From positions 38,173 through 102,172 of the forward strand of contig JABHOG010000100.1 of assembly GCA_018694835.1 (NCBI GenBank): a stretch of DNA of 64,000 nt. The letters are read 5' to 3'. The translations under genes and the position numbers were made by a program. Below the pieces are notes generated by a model. That model saw only the letters and a list, made by a program, of their open reading frames with translations, was not told where the DNA came from and did not search any database. Source of the DNA: Planctomycetota bacterium (GTDB lineage: Bacteria; Planctomycetota; UBA8108; UBA1146). Shown piece by piece: positions 8,715-18,057 of this stretch; positions within the stretch are counted from its first letter, which is position 1, and each line of letters begins with the position of its first letter.

Positions 8715-11700
8715 ATGTGGCTCGTTAGATCAGCACTCCGTTTCCCGTATCTCATCCTGGTCATCACTCTGGCCGTGATCTCTCTTGGCACCATCTTTCT
8801 GACCAAGCTCCCCTCTGACCTCCTGCCCATATTCAAGACTCCAGCAGTTCAGGTCGTGACCTTCTACAACGGCATGCCGCCGGAAGTGGTCGAAGGTGAC
8901 ATCAGTAGCCGGATGCAGCGCTGGACCGGTCAATCGGTCGGGATTTCCCATCAAGAGGCGAAGTCGATGACTGGCGTGTCGATCGTCAAGGATTTCTTCC
9001 GCGAGGACATCAGCATGGAAAGTGCGATGTCCCAGGTCACCAGCTATGCGATGAGTGACCTGTTCTATCTTCCTCCTGGCACCATCCCTCCGATGGTGAT
9101 GCCCTTTGACCCGACAGCGTCAGTTCCGCTGTGTCTGGTCAGCGTCTCCTCCGAAACGATGTCCGAACAGCAACTTTACGATGTCGCCTATTACGAATTG
9201 CGTAATCGATTGCAGTCGATTCGCGGGGTCGTGGCTCCTGCGGTCTACGGTGGAGTGCTGAGGCGGATTTTTGCCTATCTCGATCGAGAAAAACTCGAAG
9301 CTCGACAGTTATCGCCGATGGACGTGGTGCGGGCGATCCAGGAGCAAAATGTCTTCATTCCGACCGGCAATGCGAAACTCGGTGATCTCGATTACATGAT
9401 CACGACCAATGCCATGGTCGATCAGATTCCAGAACTCGATGATCTATTGATCAAGATCGTCGATGGGAAACCGGTATTCCTGCGCGATGTCGCTCGAGCG
9501 GAGAACACCCAATCGATCCAGACCAACGTGGTGCGAATCAATGGCCGTCGACAGGTCTACATCCCCATTTACCGCCAACCGGGCGCCAATACGATCGAGA
9601 TCGTCAACGAGATTCGTGCCAAGCTGACGCAGATTCGCCAGCGAGTCGTCGACATGTACGAAGGTGCCGATGACGTGCTTCTCGAGGTCGTGATGGACCA
9701 GTCGATCTTTGTCAGGGATTCCATCTCTGCCCTCGAGCATGAGGCATTGATTGGCGCATTCCTCGCAGGACTGATCGTGCTGATCTTCATCGGAAGCGTT
9801 CGCTCGATGTTGATCATCTTGCTATCGCTACCTTTGTCTGCCCTGGCAACCTTCATCGGGCTGTATCTGAGTGGCAATACCATCAACAGCATGACGCTGG
9901 GAGGATTGGCGCTGGCGGTGGGTCTGATCGTCGACCAGGCCATCGTGACGCTGGAAAATGTCTCTCGACATCTGAGCACGGGCAAGACGCCGACCCGAGC
10001 GGCCCTCGATGGTGCCAGCGAGGTTGCCGGTCCGGTGTTCGTGGCCACCATCACCATCATGGTGGTGTTCTTTCCGGTGGTCCTGCTGAGCGGGATCTCC
10101 AAGTTCCTCTTCACGCCACTGGCGATCAGCGTGATCCTATCGATGGCGGCTTCCTACCTGGTAGCACTGACCGTCGTCCCACTCTGCTGTGCTCGTTTTC
10201 TCAAGGCCCAGCCGGAAGGAAGCGGCGACAATGCGGAACACGAGCCGGCGTTCTTCCAGAGAATCGGTCGTAGCTATGAAGGATTGCTCGAAAGAGTGCT
10301 TCAACGACGGGCCTTGATCGGGATCTCGGTGTTCGTCTTCTTCATCATCTCGCTGGGCCTGATTCCTGGAGTCCCGTGGAGCACTGCTCCGACCAAGGTC
10401 GGCCAGGAACTGTTCCCCGCGACCGATTCGGGACAGTTCACCATCTTCGTCAGAGCTCCATCCGGAACCCGGATCGAGAACACGGAACTGCTGATCGAGA
10501 AGGTCGAAAACGAGATTCAGGATGTGATCGGAATGTGGGACCCTCGGCATGAGCAAGCCTCCTCCGATCTGCAGATGTTGATCTCGAATCTCGGCGTCTT
10601 GATGGACTGGCCCGCCGCCTACACTCCCAATACCGGACCGATGGATGCATTCATGCTCGTGCAGTTGAAGGAAGAGCGTTCGCGAAGTTCCATCGAGTAC
10701 TCGGTACTACTGAGAGAGCGTCTCGTAAAAAAATTCCCGGGAATCGAATTCGCCTTTGATACCGGTGGGATCCTCACTGCCGCACTCAATTTCGGACTGC
10801 CCTCTCCCATCGATATCCAGGTCACTGGAAGCAAGCTGGAAGTGGGTCAGGAGATTGCACGGACCATCTCCGATGAGATTCGACAGGTTCCCGGAGCCGT
10901 GGATGTTCGAGTCGCCCAACGCCTCGACTATCCTTCGATTCACATCGTGATCGACAGGGTCAAGGCGGCCTATCTCGGGATCACCCCTGATGAGGTCGTC
11001 AAGAACATCATCACGGCGACCAACTCGAGTGTCACCTTCAGTCCGTCCTTCTGGATCGACAAGAAGAAACGCAATCACTACTTCATCGGTGCTCAATACC
11101 CCGAAGGTGAGATCAACTCGTTTGCCACCCTGGAGAATATTCCGATCCGACCCAACTCCGGGGATTCGACCGAGCCGGTACTTCTGAGAAACATCGCCAC
11201 ATTCGAGCGAACCACAGGTCCCACCGTGGTGAACCATGTCAACATCACCAGGGTGACCAATGTCTATGCCAATGTCGTCGGGAAAGATGTCGGAAGCGTC
11301 GTCAGCGATATCGAGCAACGACTCGAGCAATCGCCACGGATGCAGCAATTGATGGAAAAGTACCGCGAAAAAGGTTACCGCTGGCAAATCAAGGGAGAGA
11401 TCCATCAAGCGCGTGAGTCCTTCGGACAGTTCACCTTCGGTCTGCTGGTGGCGGCAATGCTGGTTTACCTGGTGATGGTAGCGATTTTCCGTTCCTTCAG
11501 AGATCCTCTGATCATCCTCGCCTCGGTACCTCTGGGCTTCACCGGTGTGGCGTGGATGCTGTTCCTCACCGACACCAATCTGAACATTCAATCATTCATG
11601 GGAATCATCATGATGACGGGAATCGTCGTCGCCTACAGCGTCTTGATGGTCGACTATGCAAATCGGTTACGGGACGAAGGGCTAGAGACTCGGGCTGCCA

Positions 11701-11951
11701 TCCAGACTGCAGCACGAACGCGTCTTCGACCGATTTTGATGACTTCCCTCGCAGCAGTACTGGCACTACTCCCCATGGCCATCGGCTTCGGAGGTGGCGC
11801 CAATGCTCCTCTGGCTCGGGCGATCATCGGGGGAGTTCTGGCAGCGATGGGGTTATCACTCTTCGTCGTACCGATTCTCTATGAACTGATTTCCGGGCAA
11901 ACGAGACAGATCAGTGACCTTCTCGCCCGCGATGAGTTACGGAAGGAATAG
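8715..11951 (+). CDS. RND efflux transporter permease (AcrB/CzcA superfamily)
   Basis: 1078 aa, the usual RND length, with one N-terminal helix, a large periplasmic loop (porter domain), a six-helix block, a second loop and a final six-helix block. In TM4 the motif is GLIVDQAIVTLEN, so one Asp and one Glu are kept while the second Asp of AcrB-type pumps is Gln; TM10 reads GIVVAYSVLMVDYAN, without the AcrB Lys. The start at 8715 (ATG) has GGAG upstream; a TTG at 8694 would add seven residues but has no ribosome site. It heads a permease-adaptor-outer-membrane operon, with adaptor start 4 bp after its stop. Substrate is unknown. Confidence 0.92.
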   Translation: MWLVRSALRFPYLILVITLAVISLGTIFLTKLPSDLLPIFKTPAVQVVTFYNGMPPEVVEGDISSRMQRWTGQSVGISHQEAKSMTGVSIVKDFFREDISMESAMSQVTSYAMSDLFYLPPGTIPPMVMPFDPTASVPLCLVSVSSETMSEQQLYDVAYYELRNRLQSIRGVVAPAVYGGVLRRIFAYLDREKLEARQLSPMDVVRAIQEQNVFIPTGNAKLGDLDYMITTNAMVDQIPELDDLLIKIVDGKPVFLRDVARAENTQSIQTNVVRINGRRQVYIPIYRQPGANTIEIVNEIRAKLTQIRQRVVDMYEGADDVLLEVVMDQSIFVRDSISALEHEALIGAFLAGLIVLIFIGSVRSMLIILLSLPLSALATFIGLYLSGNTINSMTLGGLALAVGLIVDQAIVTLENVSRHLSTGKTPTRAALDGASEVAGPVFVATITIMVVFFPVVLLSGISKFLFTPLAISVILSMAASYLVALTVVPLCCARFLKAQPEGSGDNAEHEPAFFQRIGRSYEGLLERVLQRRALIGISVFVFFIISLGLIPGVPWSTAPTKVGQELFPATDSGQFTIFVRAPSGTRIENTELLIEKVENEIQDVIGMWDPRHEQASSDLQMLISNLGVLMDWPAAYTPNTGPMDAFMLVQLKEERSRSSIEYSVLLRERLVKKFPGIEFAFDTGGILTAALNFGLPSPIDIQVTGSKLEVGQEIARTISDEIRQVPGAVDVRVAQRLDYPSIHIVIDRVKAAYLGITPDEVVKNIITATNSSVTFSPSFWIDKKKRNHYFIGAQYPEGEINSFATLENIPIRPNSGDSTEPVLLRNIATFERTTGPTVVNHVNITRVTNVYANVVGKDVGSVVSDIEQRLEQSPRMQQLMEKYREKGYRWQIKGEIHQARESFGQFTFGLLVAAMLVYLVMVAIFRSFRDPLIILASVPLGFTGVAWMLFLTDTNLNIQSFMGIIMMTGIVVAYSVLMVDYANRLRDEGLETRAAIQTAARTRLRPILMTSLAAVLALLPMAIGFGGGANAPLARAIIGGVLAAMGLSLFVVPILYELISGQTRQISDLLARDELRKE

Positions 11952-11955
11952 CACC

Positions 11956-13350
11956 ATGATCCGATCTACCCACCACTCGACCCGTGAGAGCATCTTGCAC
12001 GGAGATGGAGTTGCGTACCACGCTTCGATCTTTCTCATCCTCTTGCTGGTCGGACTCTCGACCCAGCCTTGCGCTGCACAGACGGGAGGCAAGGTACCTC
12101 GTGTCTCCGTCGTCCAACCGGTCCAGAAGACCCTCGTCTATTCCCTTCCATCCAAACCTGCAGAGATCCATGCCGCCCAGGAGGCGACCCTGTACGCCAG
12201 GACCAATGGATATCTGCAGCAGATACTGGTCGATTTCGGGGACGCAGTAGAGAAGGACCAGTTGATCGCAGTACTCGAAGCTCCTGAACTGCAGGACGAG
12301 GTGCGCCGGGCCGAGGCGCAATTGCTGGAAGCCAGCGCCCAACTCGGTGCCGCTCGAGCCAACGCAGCAGGGGGTGATTCCCAGATCATCGCAGCCAAGG
12401 CAGGCCATGTACAAGCCGAGGCTGCGGTACTACAAGCCGGCGCAGAACTGGAAAAAGCGCGAGCGATTCTCCATGCCGAGTTAATTCACCTCAATCGAAT
12501 GATCCAACTCCATGACCAAGATGCCGCCACCGACGCTCAACTCGAATCTGCCCGGAGAGATCATTCTCAGGCTCTCGGCGACGTCGACATCGGAGAGAAG
12601 GGGGTCACCTCTGCAAAAGCGATGGCAGGTGCCGCAGCAGCCAAGATCCAGGTGGCGGAGTCGCAAAAGGAAGCGCTCGTTAGCCTCGTTGCCGTGGCAG
12701 AAGCAGCCATCGCAAGCGCCAACGCTCGAGTCGACCTCGCCACCACGATGGTCGGATACACCAGAATCCAGGCGCCTTTTTCTGGAATCATCACCGAACG
12801 GTTTCTCGATCCAGGTGCAGCGGTCGTCACCTCTTCTTCTTCAAAGACGACAGCGATTGTCTCCATCAAGGATATGAGTCACCTCCGCGTCTTTGTTCAA
12901 ATTCCTGAACCGGACGTGCCGTACATCCAGCAGGGTCATGCGGCAACGGTGACCTGCAGTGCGATACCCAATCAAAAATTTCAAGGTACTGTTTCGCGAA
13001 TCTCAAAAAGCCTCGATCGGCGCACTCGCACCATGAAGGTGGAGATCTTGCTCGAGAATCAGCAAGGTCAGATCTTTCCAGGAATGTTTGCGACCGTCGA
13101 TTTCCAGTTGATCGAACGGGAAAATGCCTGGACCTTGCCGGCGCAAGCATTGCTCGGCACGAGAGGTGAATACCATGTCTATTGCGTGGTCGGAGGAACC
13201 TGCCAGGTCGTTCCGATCAAGATTGGCCTCGATGACGGGGCCACCGTTGAAATCACCGAAGGCTTGAGCGGAACCGAACAGGTCATCCTGATCGGTAAGG
13301 GATTGGTTCAGGAGGGTGATCGAGTCGAAGCCGTGGGAGCAAACCCGTGA
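11956..13350 (+). CDS. RND periplasmic adaptor (membrane fusion protein)
   Basis: 464 aa. A GGAAGGAA ribosome site in the end of the permease gene sets the ATG at 11956; an N-terminal hydrophobic helix (about residues 18-34) is followed by SQP..CAAQ-type signal end. The biotinyl-lipoyl half-motif (YLQQILVDFGDAVEKDQ) and a long Ala/Glu/Gln-rich coiled-coil hairpin (about residues 100-255) are visible, then the beta-barrel (YTRIQAPFSGIITERFLDPGA) and membrane-proximal domains. It bridges the inner-membrane permease to the TolC-like channel. Its stop is 74 bp before the lipoprotein gene. The coiled coil is longer than in many adaptors, fitting a long hairpin that meets the outer-membrane channel. 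Confidence 0.93.
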   Translation: MIRSTHHSTRESILHGDGVAYHASIFLILLLVGLSTQPCAAQTGGKVPRVSVVQPVQKTLVYSLPSKPAEIHAAQEATLYARTNGYLQQILVDFGDAVEKDQLIAVLEAPELQDEVRRAEAQLLEASAQLGAARANAAGGDSQIIAAKAGHVQAEAAVLQAGAELEKARAILHAELIHLNRMIQLHDQDAATDAQLESARRDHSQALGDVDIGEKGVTSAKAMAGAAAAKIQVAESQKEALVSLVAVAEAAIASANARVDLATTMVGYTRIQAPFSGIITERFLDPGAAVVTSSSSKTTAIVSIKDMSHLRVFVQIPEPDVPYIQQGHAATVTCSAIPNQKFQGTVSRISKSLDRRTRTMKVEILLENQQGQIFPGMFATVDFQLIERENAWTLPAQALLGTRGEYHVYCVVGGTCQVVPIKIGLDDGATVEITEGLSGTEQVILIGKGLVQEGDRVEAVGANP

Positions 13351-13424
13351 GCCTCGGGATCTCACCGATTGATCATCGTTGTTCCAGGCCATCGACTGGT
13401 TCCTCGTATCGAGTGGAGAGTTTC

Positions 13425-14909
13425 ATGTTGCGATCGTTCGCCATCGCGCTGATGGTCCTGCTGCTGAGTGCATGCAGTACTGATTCCTCGACCGGCATCC
13501 GTTCGAGTGAACTGGCTCGATGGATTCCAGATCCCATCGAGGTGGTCGAAGAGGATTTCTCCATCTCCAAGGAGGCGGTGGAAGCACCGATCACAGATTC
13601 CAGTGAGGATCACCCCTCCGATGGATCCGATGAAGTCACCGAGGCGAGTGCCGACTCCGGGTCCACCGATGACCCGATTGGTGAGGTCTATCCGATCACG
13701 CTGGATGTCGTGCTGGCGATCGCCAAGGATCAGGCATTGTCGATCCAGCTGGCCCGACTGCGACTGGAGGTGGCAGCGGCCACTCAACAGATCTCGACCG
13801 CTGCGTTCCTGCCCACCATTGGTCCGAGGGCCGATTATGCCCGCACCGATGGTGCCGCACAGGGAACCGATGGCACCGTCGTCGATGTATCGAAGAACAG
13901 CCTCTTCTCTGGAATCGAACTACGCTTTGATCTCGATCCCTGGGGAGACTGGCATCGTTTCCAGGCGGCACAGGACAATCTCGTGGCGACCGAACAGTTG
14001 CTCTACTGGGCTGAAGAGTTCGCGCTCCATCGCGGAGCCCTGCTATTCCACGACCTGATTCGAAGCCATGGCGAGATCAAAATTGCACAGCGTAGTGTTC
14101 TCTTCAGTCACCAGCTGTCATTGACCGCCCAGTCGAGGCTCGATGCCGGAGATGGTTTGCGTGAGGATTTACTCGCTGCACTGGCCAAAGAGGCGGCCTC
14201 GGATCGAGACCTTGTCCTCGCCCGATCTCAAACCAAAATTGCATCGGCGAGACTCGCGGAATTTTTGGTCCTCACGGAAGATACCAGTTTCGATCCGATA
14301 CTGGTTCCCGCCTCGGATCAGATCACTCCCAATCGGTTCGAGCTGGACCAGTGGAGTGGTGATCAACTGGTCCATCGAGGGCTCGAGATGCGGCCGGATC
14401 TGGTGGCTGCTCGCGCCAAGGTCGATGCCGCTCGATCTCTGAGCCGGGCATCTTCTGCATGGGGCCGCCCCACCATCAGTGCCAGATCCAGGATCGGAAG
14501 ATTCGGCATCGATTCGTCAGATCAGTCGGATCAGGAGACTGCCGAGGTGGGAATCGGCTGGCAGTTCGGCCTTGAATCCACCGCTTCCCATCGAAGAAGT
14601 GTGGCCATCTTCGAAGAGACACAGCTCGAGGCAAAAAAACTGGAGCTGCGTATCGTCACTCAGATCCGCATCAGCATGGCCCGGCTCCAGGCTTCCCGAG
14701 CAGCGATGACCGCCGCTCGGCGTCAACTGGAAGCCGGCGAAGAAGCGATGAAACTGACCGAGTCACGCTACAAGGCTGGTGCCGCACTGCTCGATGAACT
14801 GCTCGGACGGGAAGCGGATCTCGCCGCAGCTCGAACCGCTTCCCTCAATTCCATCATCTCTCACAATCAGGCACAGTTCGATCTGATACTGGCAGTCGGT
14901 GGTCCCTGA
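13425..14909 (+). CDS. TolC-family outer-membrane efflux lipoprotein
   Basis: 494 aa. The ATG at 13425 follows GGAGAG and opens a lipoprotein signal with lipobox LLSAC (Cys18); a GTG at 13347 would overlap the adaptor stop but destroys the signal. After an acidic, Ser/Asp-rich linker (about residues 20-90), two TolC repeat halves can be seen as alternating helices (LAIAKDQALSIQLARLRLEV; AMKLTESRYKAGAALLDELL). The product should form the outer-membrane exit duct of the pump encoded upstream. The acidic linker is unusual and has no counterpart I recognise. Confidence 0.9.
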   Translation: MLRSFAIALMVLLLSACSTDSSTGIRSSELARWIPDPIEVVEEDFSISKEAVEAPITDSSEDHPSDGSDEVTEASADSGSTDDPIGEVYPITLDVVLAIAKDQALSIQLARLRLEVAAATQQISTAAFLPTIGPRADYARTDGAAQGTDGTVVDVSKNSLFSGIELRFDLDPWGDWHRFQAAQDNLVATEQLLYWAEEFALHRGALLFHDLIRSHGEIKIAQRSVLFSHQLSLTAQSRLDAGDGLREDLLAALAKEAASDRDLVLARSQTKIASARLAEFLVLTEDTSFDPILVPASDQITPNRFELDQWSGDQLVHRGLEMRPDLVAARAKVDAARSLSRASSAWGRPTISARSRIGRFGIDSSDQSDQETAEVGIGWQFGLESTASHRRSVAIFEETQLEAKKLELRIVTQIRISMARLQASRAAMTAARRQLEAGEEAMKLTESRYKAGAALLDELLGREADLAAARTASLNSIISHNQAQFDLILAVGGP

Positions 14910-14920
14910 TCGGTTCGCCC

Positions 14921-16936
14921 TCAATCGGTCTTGAAGGGTGCTGCGGGCAATCCGTGACTCGAGACCAGATTGGCCCTTACCGGGTTGTCTTGCCATGCGT
15001 ATCGAACTGCCGTGGGTGACTCTACATCCGCATGACTGATGCGAAGTTGTCCTTCATCCATCACCTCGACTTCTCCCCAATGCCAGGATCCATCCGATCC
15101 TTGCAGTGCGAATCCATCGATCTTCATCCCGCGACGACCGGTCAAGCCATCCCCCGCATGATCGAAGGAGACCACGATGCTCTTTCCATCGATTTGATGG
15201 CTGCGGTAGAAGGGCCCCGATTCTGACAGGTCGGATCTCTCGTGACAGCGATGAAGTGCCCAGTCGGCGAGCCGCTTGCCCACCGCCTGCTTGTTACGCG
15301 GATGGATGTCGCGAGCATCGCCGACATCGGTCAGGACCACCAACCCGGTGTTGCGAACAACCCGATGAGTGAAGTCCTGCGCATCTCGAAGCGTCGCCCA
15401 GCCACCCTGGACCGGGTTGTCGCTGGTCGCCTTGAACGCTGCCAGCTGCACGATGCCGAAGGGGAAATCTCCCTGGCCCCAGGTTTCTCTCCACGATCCG
15501 ATCATCAGTGGTAACAACTCCGCATACTCGGTGGGCTGTCCCGCATTCGATTCTCCCTGATACCAGATGGCTCCGCGGATTCCGTATCCGGTGAAGGGAG
15601 AGAGCATCGCATTGAACATCACACCAGGATCACCAGTCTTACGACCAGGAGCCTCGGGTGCCTCTGGAGGACTCGGTCCTCGATCACCAGAGAAAACGTT
15701 TCCTCGGTTGATCTTCCAGTTTCCAGCCAGCCCAATCGCCTCGTCATCCTTGGCGCTCACCGGACGGATCTTGATCGCCGAAGGCGCTCCGGTGATTCCA
15801 CCGGCTCCCCCGGTATCGAGGGCGGCGATGGCGATGGTCGCTTGACCCGCCTCGACCAGATCACCAGAGATGGTGTAGCTACGCATCAATGAGTGTTGAT
15901 TGGTGGTACGACCGACTTCCTTACCATCCCAGTAAGTAATGTCTGCATCATCGATGGCGCCCGGTTGCAGCAGCAAATCCTGGCCCTTCCACTTCTCCGG
16001 TACTTCGATGGATGTGCGATACCAGACGAATCCGTCCCAACCCTGGTTCTTTCCCGCCCATAACCCCGGAACTGGCATCTCTTCCCAGTTCTCATCGGAA
16101 TAGGAGGGATCAGCCCAGGCACCGACGACCCCTGGATCTCCGTCCAGTTTCTTGTTCCACCACTCGCCGGTCCTTTGCTCGAACTGAGTGACCCGATCGC
16201 GATACAGTTTCTCGATCTCTTCTGCCGATCGATCTCCCCAGCGCGCCACTTCACTTTCCATCTTCGAAACACGTTCCTTGAACCTCGGATGACGCTTCAT
16301 CGCCACCGTCGATGTCCACGGTTCGATGCGAGTTCCACCCCAGTTGACATCGAGTATCCCAACGGGGACTCCCAACTCCTCGTGCAGCCGACGCGCCATG
16401 AAGGTGCCGATCGCCGTGAAATTCCCGGCCGTGGCCTGAGTCGAAACTTCCCATGCCGCAGCGATATCGAACTCAGGAGTTCTCGAGAGCAGATGGGGTG
16501 CCTTGATCCTGCGCAACCAGGGAAGATCTCCCGCGGCAATCTCTTGATCGGCATTCATCGAACTCCGAAGCGGCCACTCCATGTTCGACTGACCACCGCA
16601 GAGCCACACTTCTCCGACCAGAATGTCCTTCACCTCGATGGTGCCATCCGACCCGACGATGGTCATCGATCGGCCCTCGGCACTGGCGGGGACCGGGTCG
16701 AGGATGACGGACCATTGGCCATGATCGTCCACCTGAGTGCTCTTTTGCTGACCGGCAAAACTGACGGAAACCTCGGTGCCAGGAGCACCGGTGCCCCATA
16801 CCGGCAAGTCCAGGTCTCGCTGAAGTACCGCGTGATCGCTGAAAACTGCCGGAACATCGATGGCCAGAACCATCGTGGAGAAGAGCAGCAGACTACTTGT
16901 GAGCAGCCACTGGGCACATCGGATCGGCTTCATCAT
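14921..16936 (-). CDS. Sialate O-acetylesterase family protein (SASA/SGNH hydrolase) with inserted jelly-roll module
   Basis: 671 aa, secreted. The start at 16936 follows AGGAGGTAA and opens a signal peptide; an in-frame ATG at 17035 adds only low-complexity residues. The SGNH-like esterase block holds GGQSNMEWPL, with nucleophile Ser117. Its second half has IWYQGESNAG and the catalytic DIHPRNK near the end. Between them lies a galactose-binding-like module (residues about 240-390, with GAIDDADITYWDGKEVG and LDTGGAGGITG) also found in the GH95 protein at 35.7 kb. The family removes O-acetyl groups from sugars, often on complex polysaccharides. It converges with the TolC gene, with only 11 bp between stops. 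Confidence 0.9.
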   Translation of the reverse strand: MMKPIRCAQWLLTSSLLLFSTMVLAIDVPAVFSDHAVLQRDLDLPVWGTGAPGTEVSVSFAGQQKSTQVDDHGQWSVILDPVPASAEGRSMTIVGSDGTIEVKDILVGEVWLCGGQSNMEWPLRSSMNADQEIAAGDLPWLRRIKAPHLLSRTPEFDIAAAWEVSTQATAGNFTAIGTFMARRLHEELGVPVGILDVNWGGTRIEPWTSTVAMKRHPRFKERVSKMESEVARWGDRSAEEIEKLYRDRVTQFEQRTGEWWNKKLDGDPGVVGAWADPSYSDENWEEMPVPGLWAGKNQGWDGFVWYRTSIEVPEKWKGQDLLLQPGAIDDADITYWDGKEVGRTTNQHSLMRSYTISGDLVEAGQATIAIAALDTGGAGGITGAPSAIKIRPVSAKDDEAIGLAGNWKINRGNVFSGDRGPSPPEAPEAPGRKTGDPGVMFNAMLSPFTGYGIRGAIWYQGESNAGQPTEYAELLPLMIGSWRETWGQGDFPFGIVQLAAFKATSDNPVQGGWATLRDAQDFTHRVVRNTGLVVLTDVGDARDIHPRNKQAVGKRLADWALHRCHERSDLSESGPFYRSHQIDGKSIVVSFDHAGDGLTGRRGMKIDGFALQGSDGSWHWGEVEVMDEGQLRISHADVESPTAVRYAWQDNPVRANLVSSHGLPAAPFKTD

Positions 16937-17070
16937 CGAATTACCTCCTGGGGAATCGACACCCTGAGAATCAGTACCTCGGTAGGAGGCACCACTTGAA
17001 ATGGGAACCGAATAATCGGTACCCCGCAGAATCAACTCAAATGTGATCGTCGGTGCTGGCCATGGTCAGG

Positions 17071-18057
17071 TCAAGGACGGTCAGCAGTGCCATTCAGGGC
17101 GGCCTCCAGGCGGCCCATGACCTGCTGCTGGATCTCCAGATAGCGCCGATGCTCTTCGCCCAGTGAATCCGCCACCGGCCAGACCACGCTGATCAGGCCA
17201 GTCTCGCGCAAGATCTCCTGGGCCAGTTGCTCCGACGGGAACTGATCCCAGAGCAAAATGCGGGCACCGGAACTGGCCTGAAGTTGCTGGAGATCTACCG
17301 CCAGACCATCGTTCCACTCTCCTTGAGGATCGAGATCGATACGTTGTGTCGACCACCCCATCTTGGCTGCGGGATAGACCCAGAAGGGGCCGCTGGTCAG
17401 GACCGGGAGTTTCGGATGGGTACTGGCCAGTTGAGACATCCGTTTTCCCAGCGCCTCGAGTTGTTTTGCCAGAGTATTCCAGCGCTGCTCCACCTCGCCC
17501 CTGTGATCGGGCAACTGTTGAATCAATCGATCACGTATCTTTGCCCCTTGCAGGAGCAGAAGGTCTGGATCGAGCCAGGTGTGACCGGCGATCCCCTCGT
17601 AGGAACTACTGCCTTCTGGACCATGACTGTGAGTCACTACATCTGGATAGTGAAGCCACTGATCTCGGCAGACTCGTGCCACCTCGACACTCTTGACGAT
17701 GGGAAGCGAGTACCGACGTGCCCACCCCTCCAGGTTTGCCCCGTTGAGGAGGATGAGATCCGCCGCTGCCAGTGCAGAAAGCGATGCGTCATCCGGTGTC
17801 CAGCGGGCGGGATCGGCGCCCGCTGGCATCAGCGCCACCACTTCACCCAATTCCATCATCAGTTCGGATGAAATCCATGCCAGTGGTGAGACTGAAGCCA
17901 CCACCTGCAACGGAGCCGCAGAACCCGAGGTCGACGAATCACCGGTTTCCGAAACCGGAGTCGTTTCCATCGAACAGCCGATACAGGCGGATACCGCCAA
18001 CAACAGCAATAGTGAGTACAGGGATAGACGAGGTAACATCGAGCAGTCCTTCATCAT
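17071..18057 (-). CDS. ZnuA/TroA-like metal ABC solute-binding lipoprotein, ligand-poor
   Basis: 328 aa (322 if the ATG at 18039 is used, which has AAGGA at good spacing and gives the cleaner lipoprotein signal; lipobox near Cys25/Cys28). The ATG at 18057 overlaps the permease TGA. The fold matches cluster A-I metal-binding proteins: NGANLEGWARR, GHTWLDPDLL and the C-terminal ILLWDQF..ETG. Only one canonical His ligand is present (His159 in GHTWLDP); GADPARW replaces the usual GxDPH and TSGPF the usual TSHDAF. A short HSHGPEG loop (143-149) resembles the His-rich loop of ZnuA. It ends a four-gene operon with an FtsX-type permease rather than a ZnuB permease. Confidence 0.85.
   Translation of the reverse strand: MMKDCSMLPRLSLYSLLLLLAVSACIGCSMETTPVSETGDSSTSGSAAPLQVVASVSPLAWISSELMMELGEVVALMPAGADPARWTPDDASLSALAAADLILLNGANLEGWARRYSLPIVKSVEVARVCRDQWLHYPDVVTHSHGPEGSSSYEGIAGHTWLDPDLLLLQGAKIRDRLIQQLPDHRGEVEQRWNTLAKQLEALGKRMSQLASTHPKLPVLTSGPFWVYPAAKMGWSTQRIDLDPQGEWNDGLAVDLQQLQASSGARILLWDQFPSEQLAQEILRETGLISVVWPVADSLGEEHRRYLEIQQQVMGRLEAALNGTADRP

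Noticed and set aside
10707..11591. 294-aa antisense open frame inside the RND permease
   Set aside because: It lies fully opposite a well-supported gene, has no ribosome site and its residues have low-complexity His/Asp/Arg composition typical of antisense shadows.
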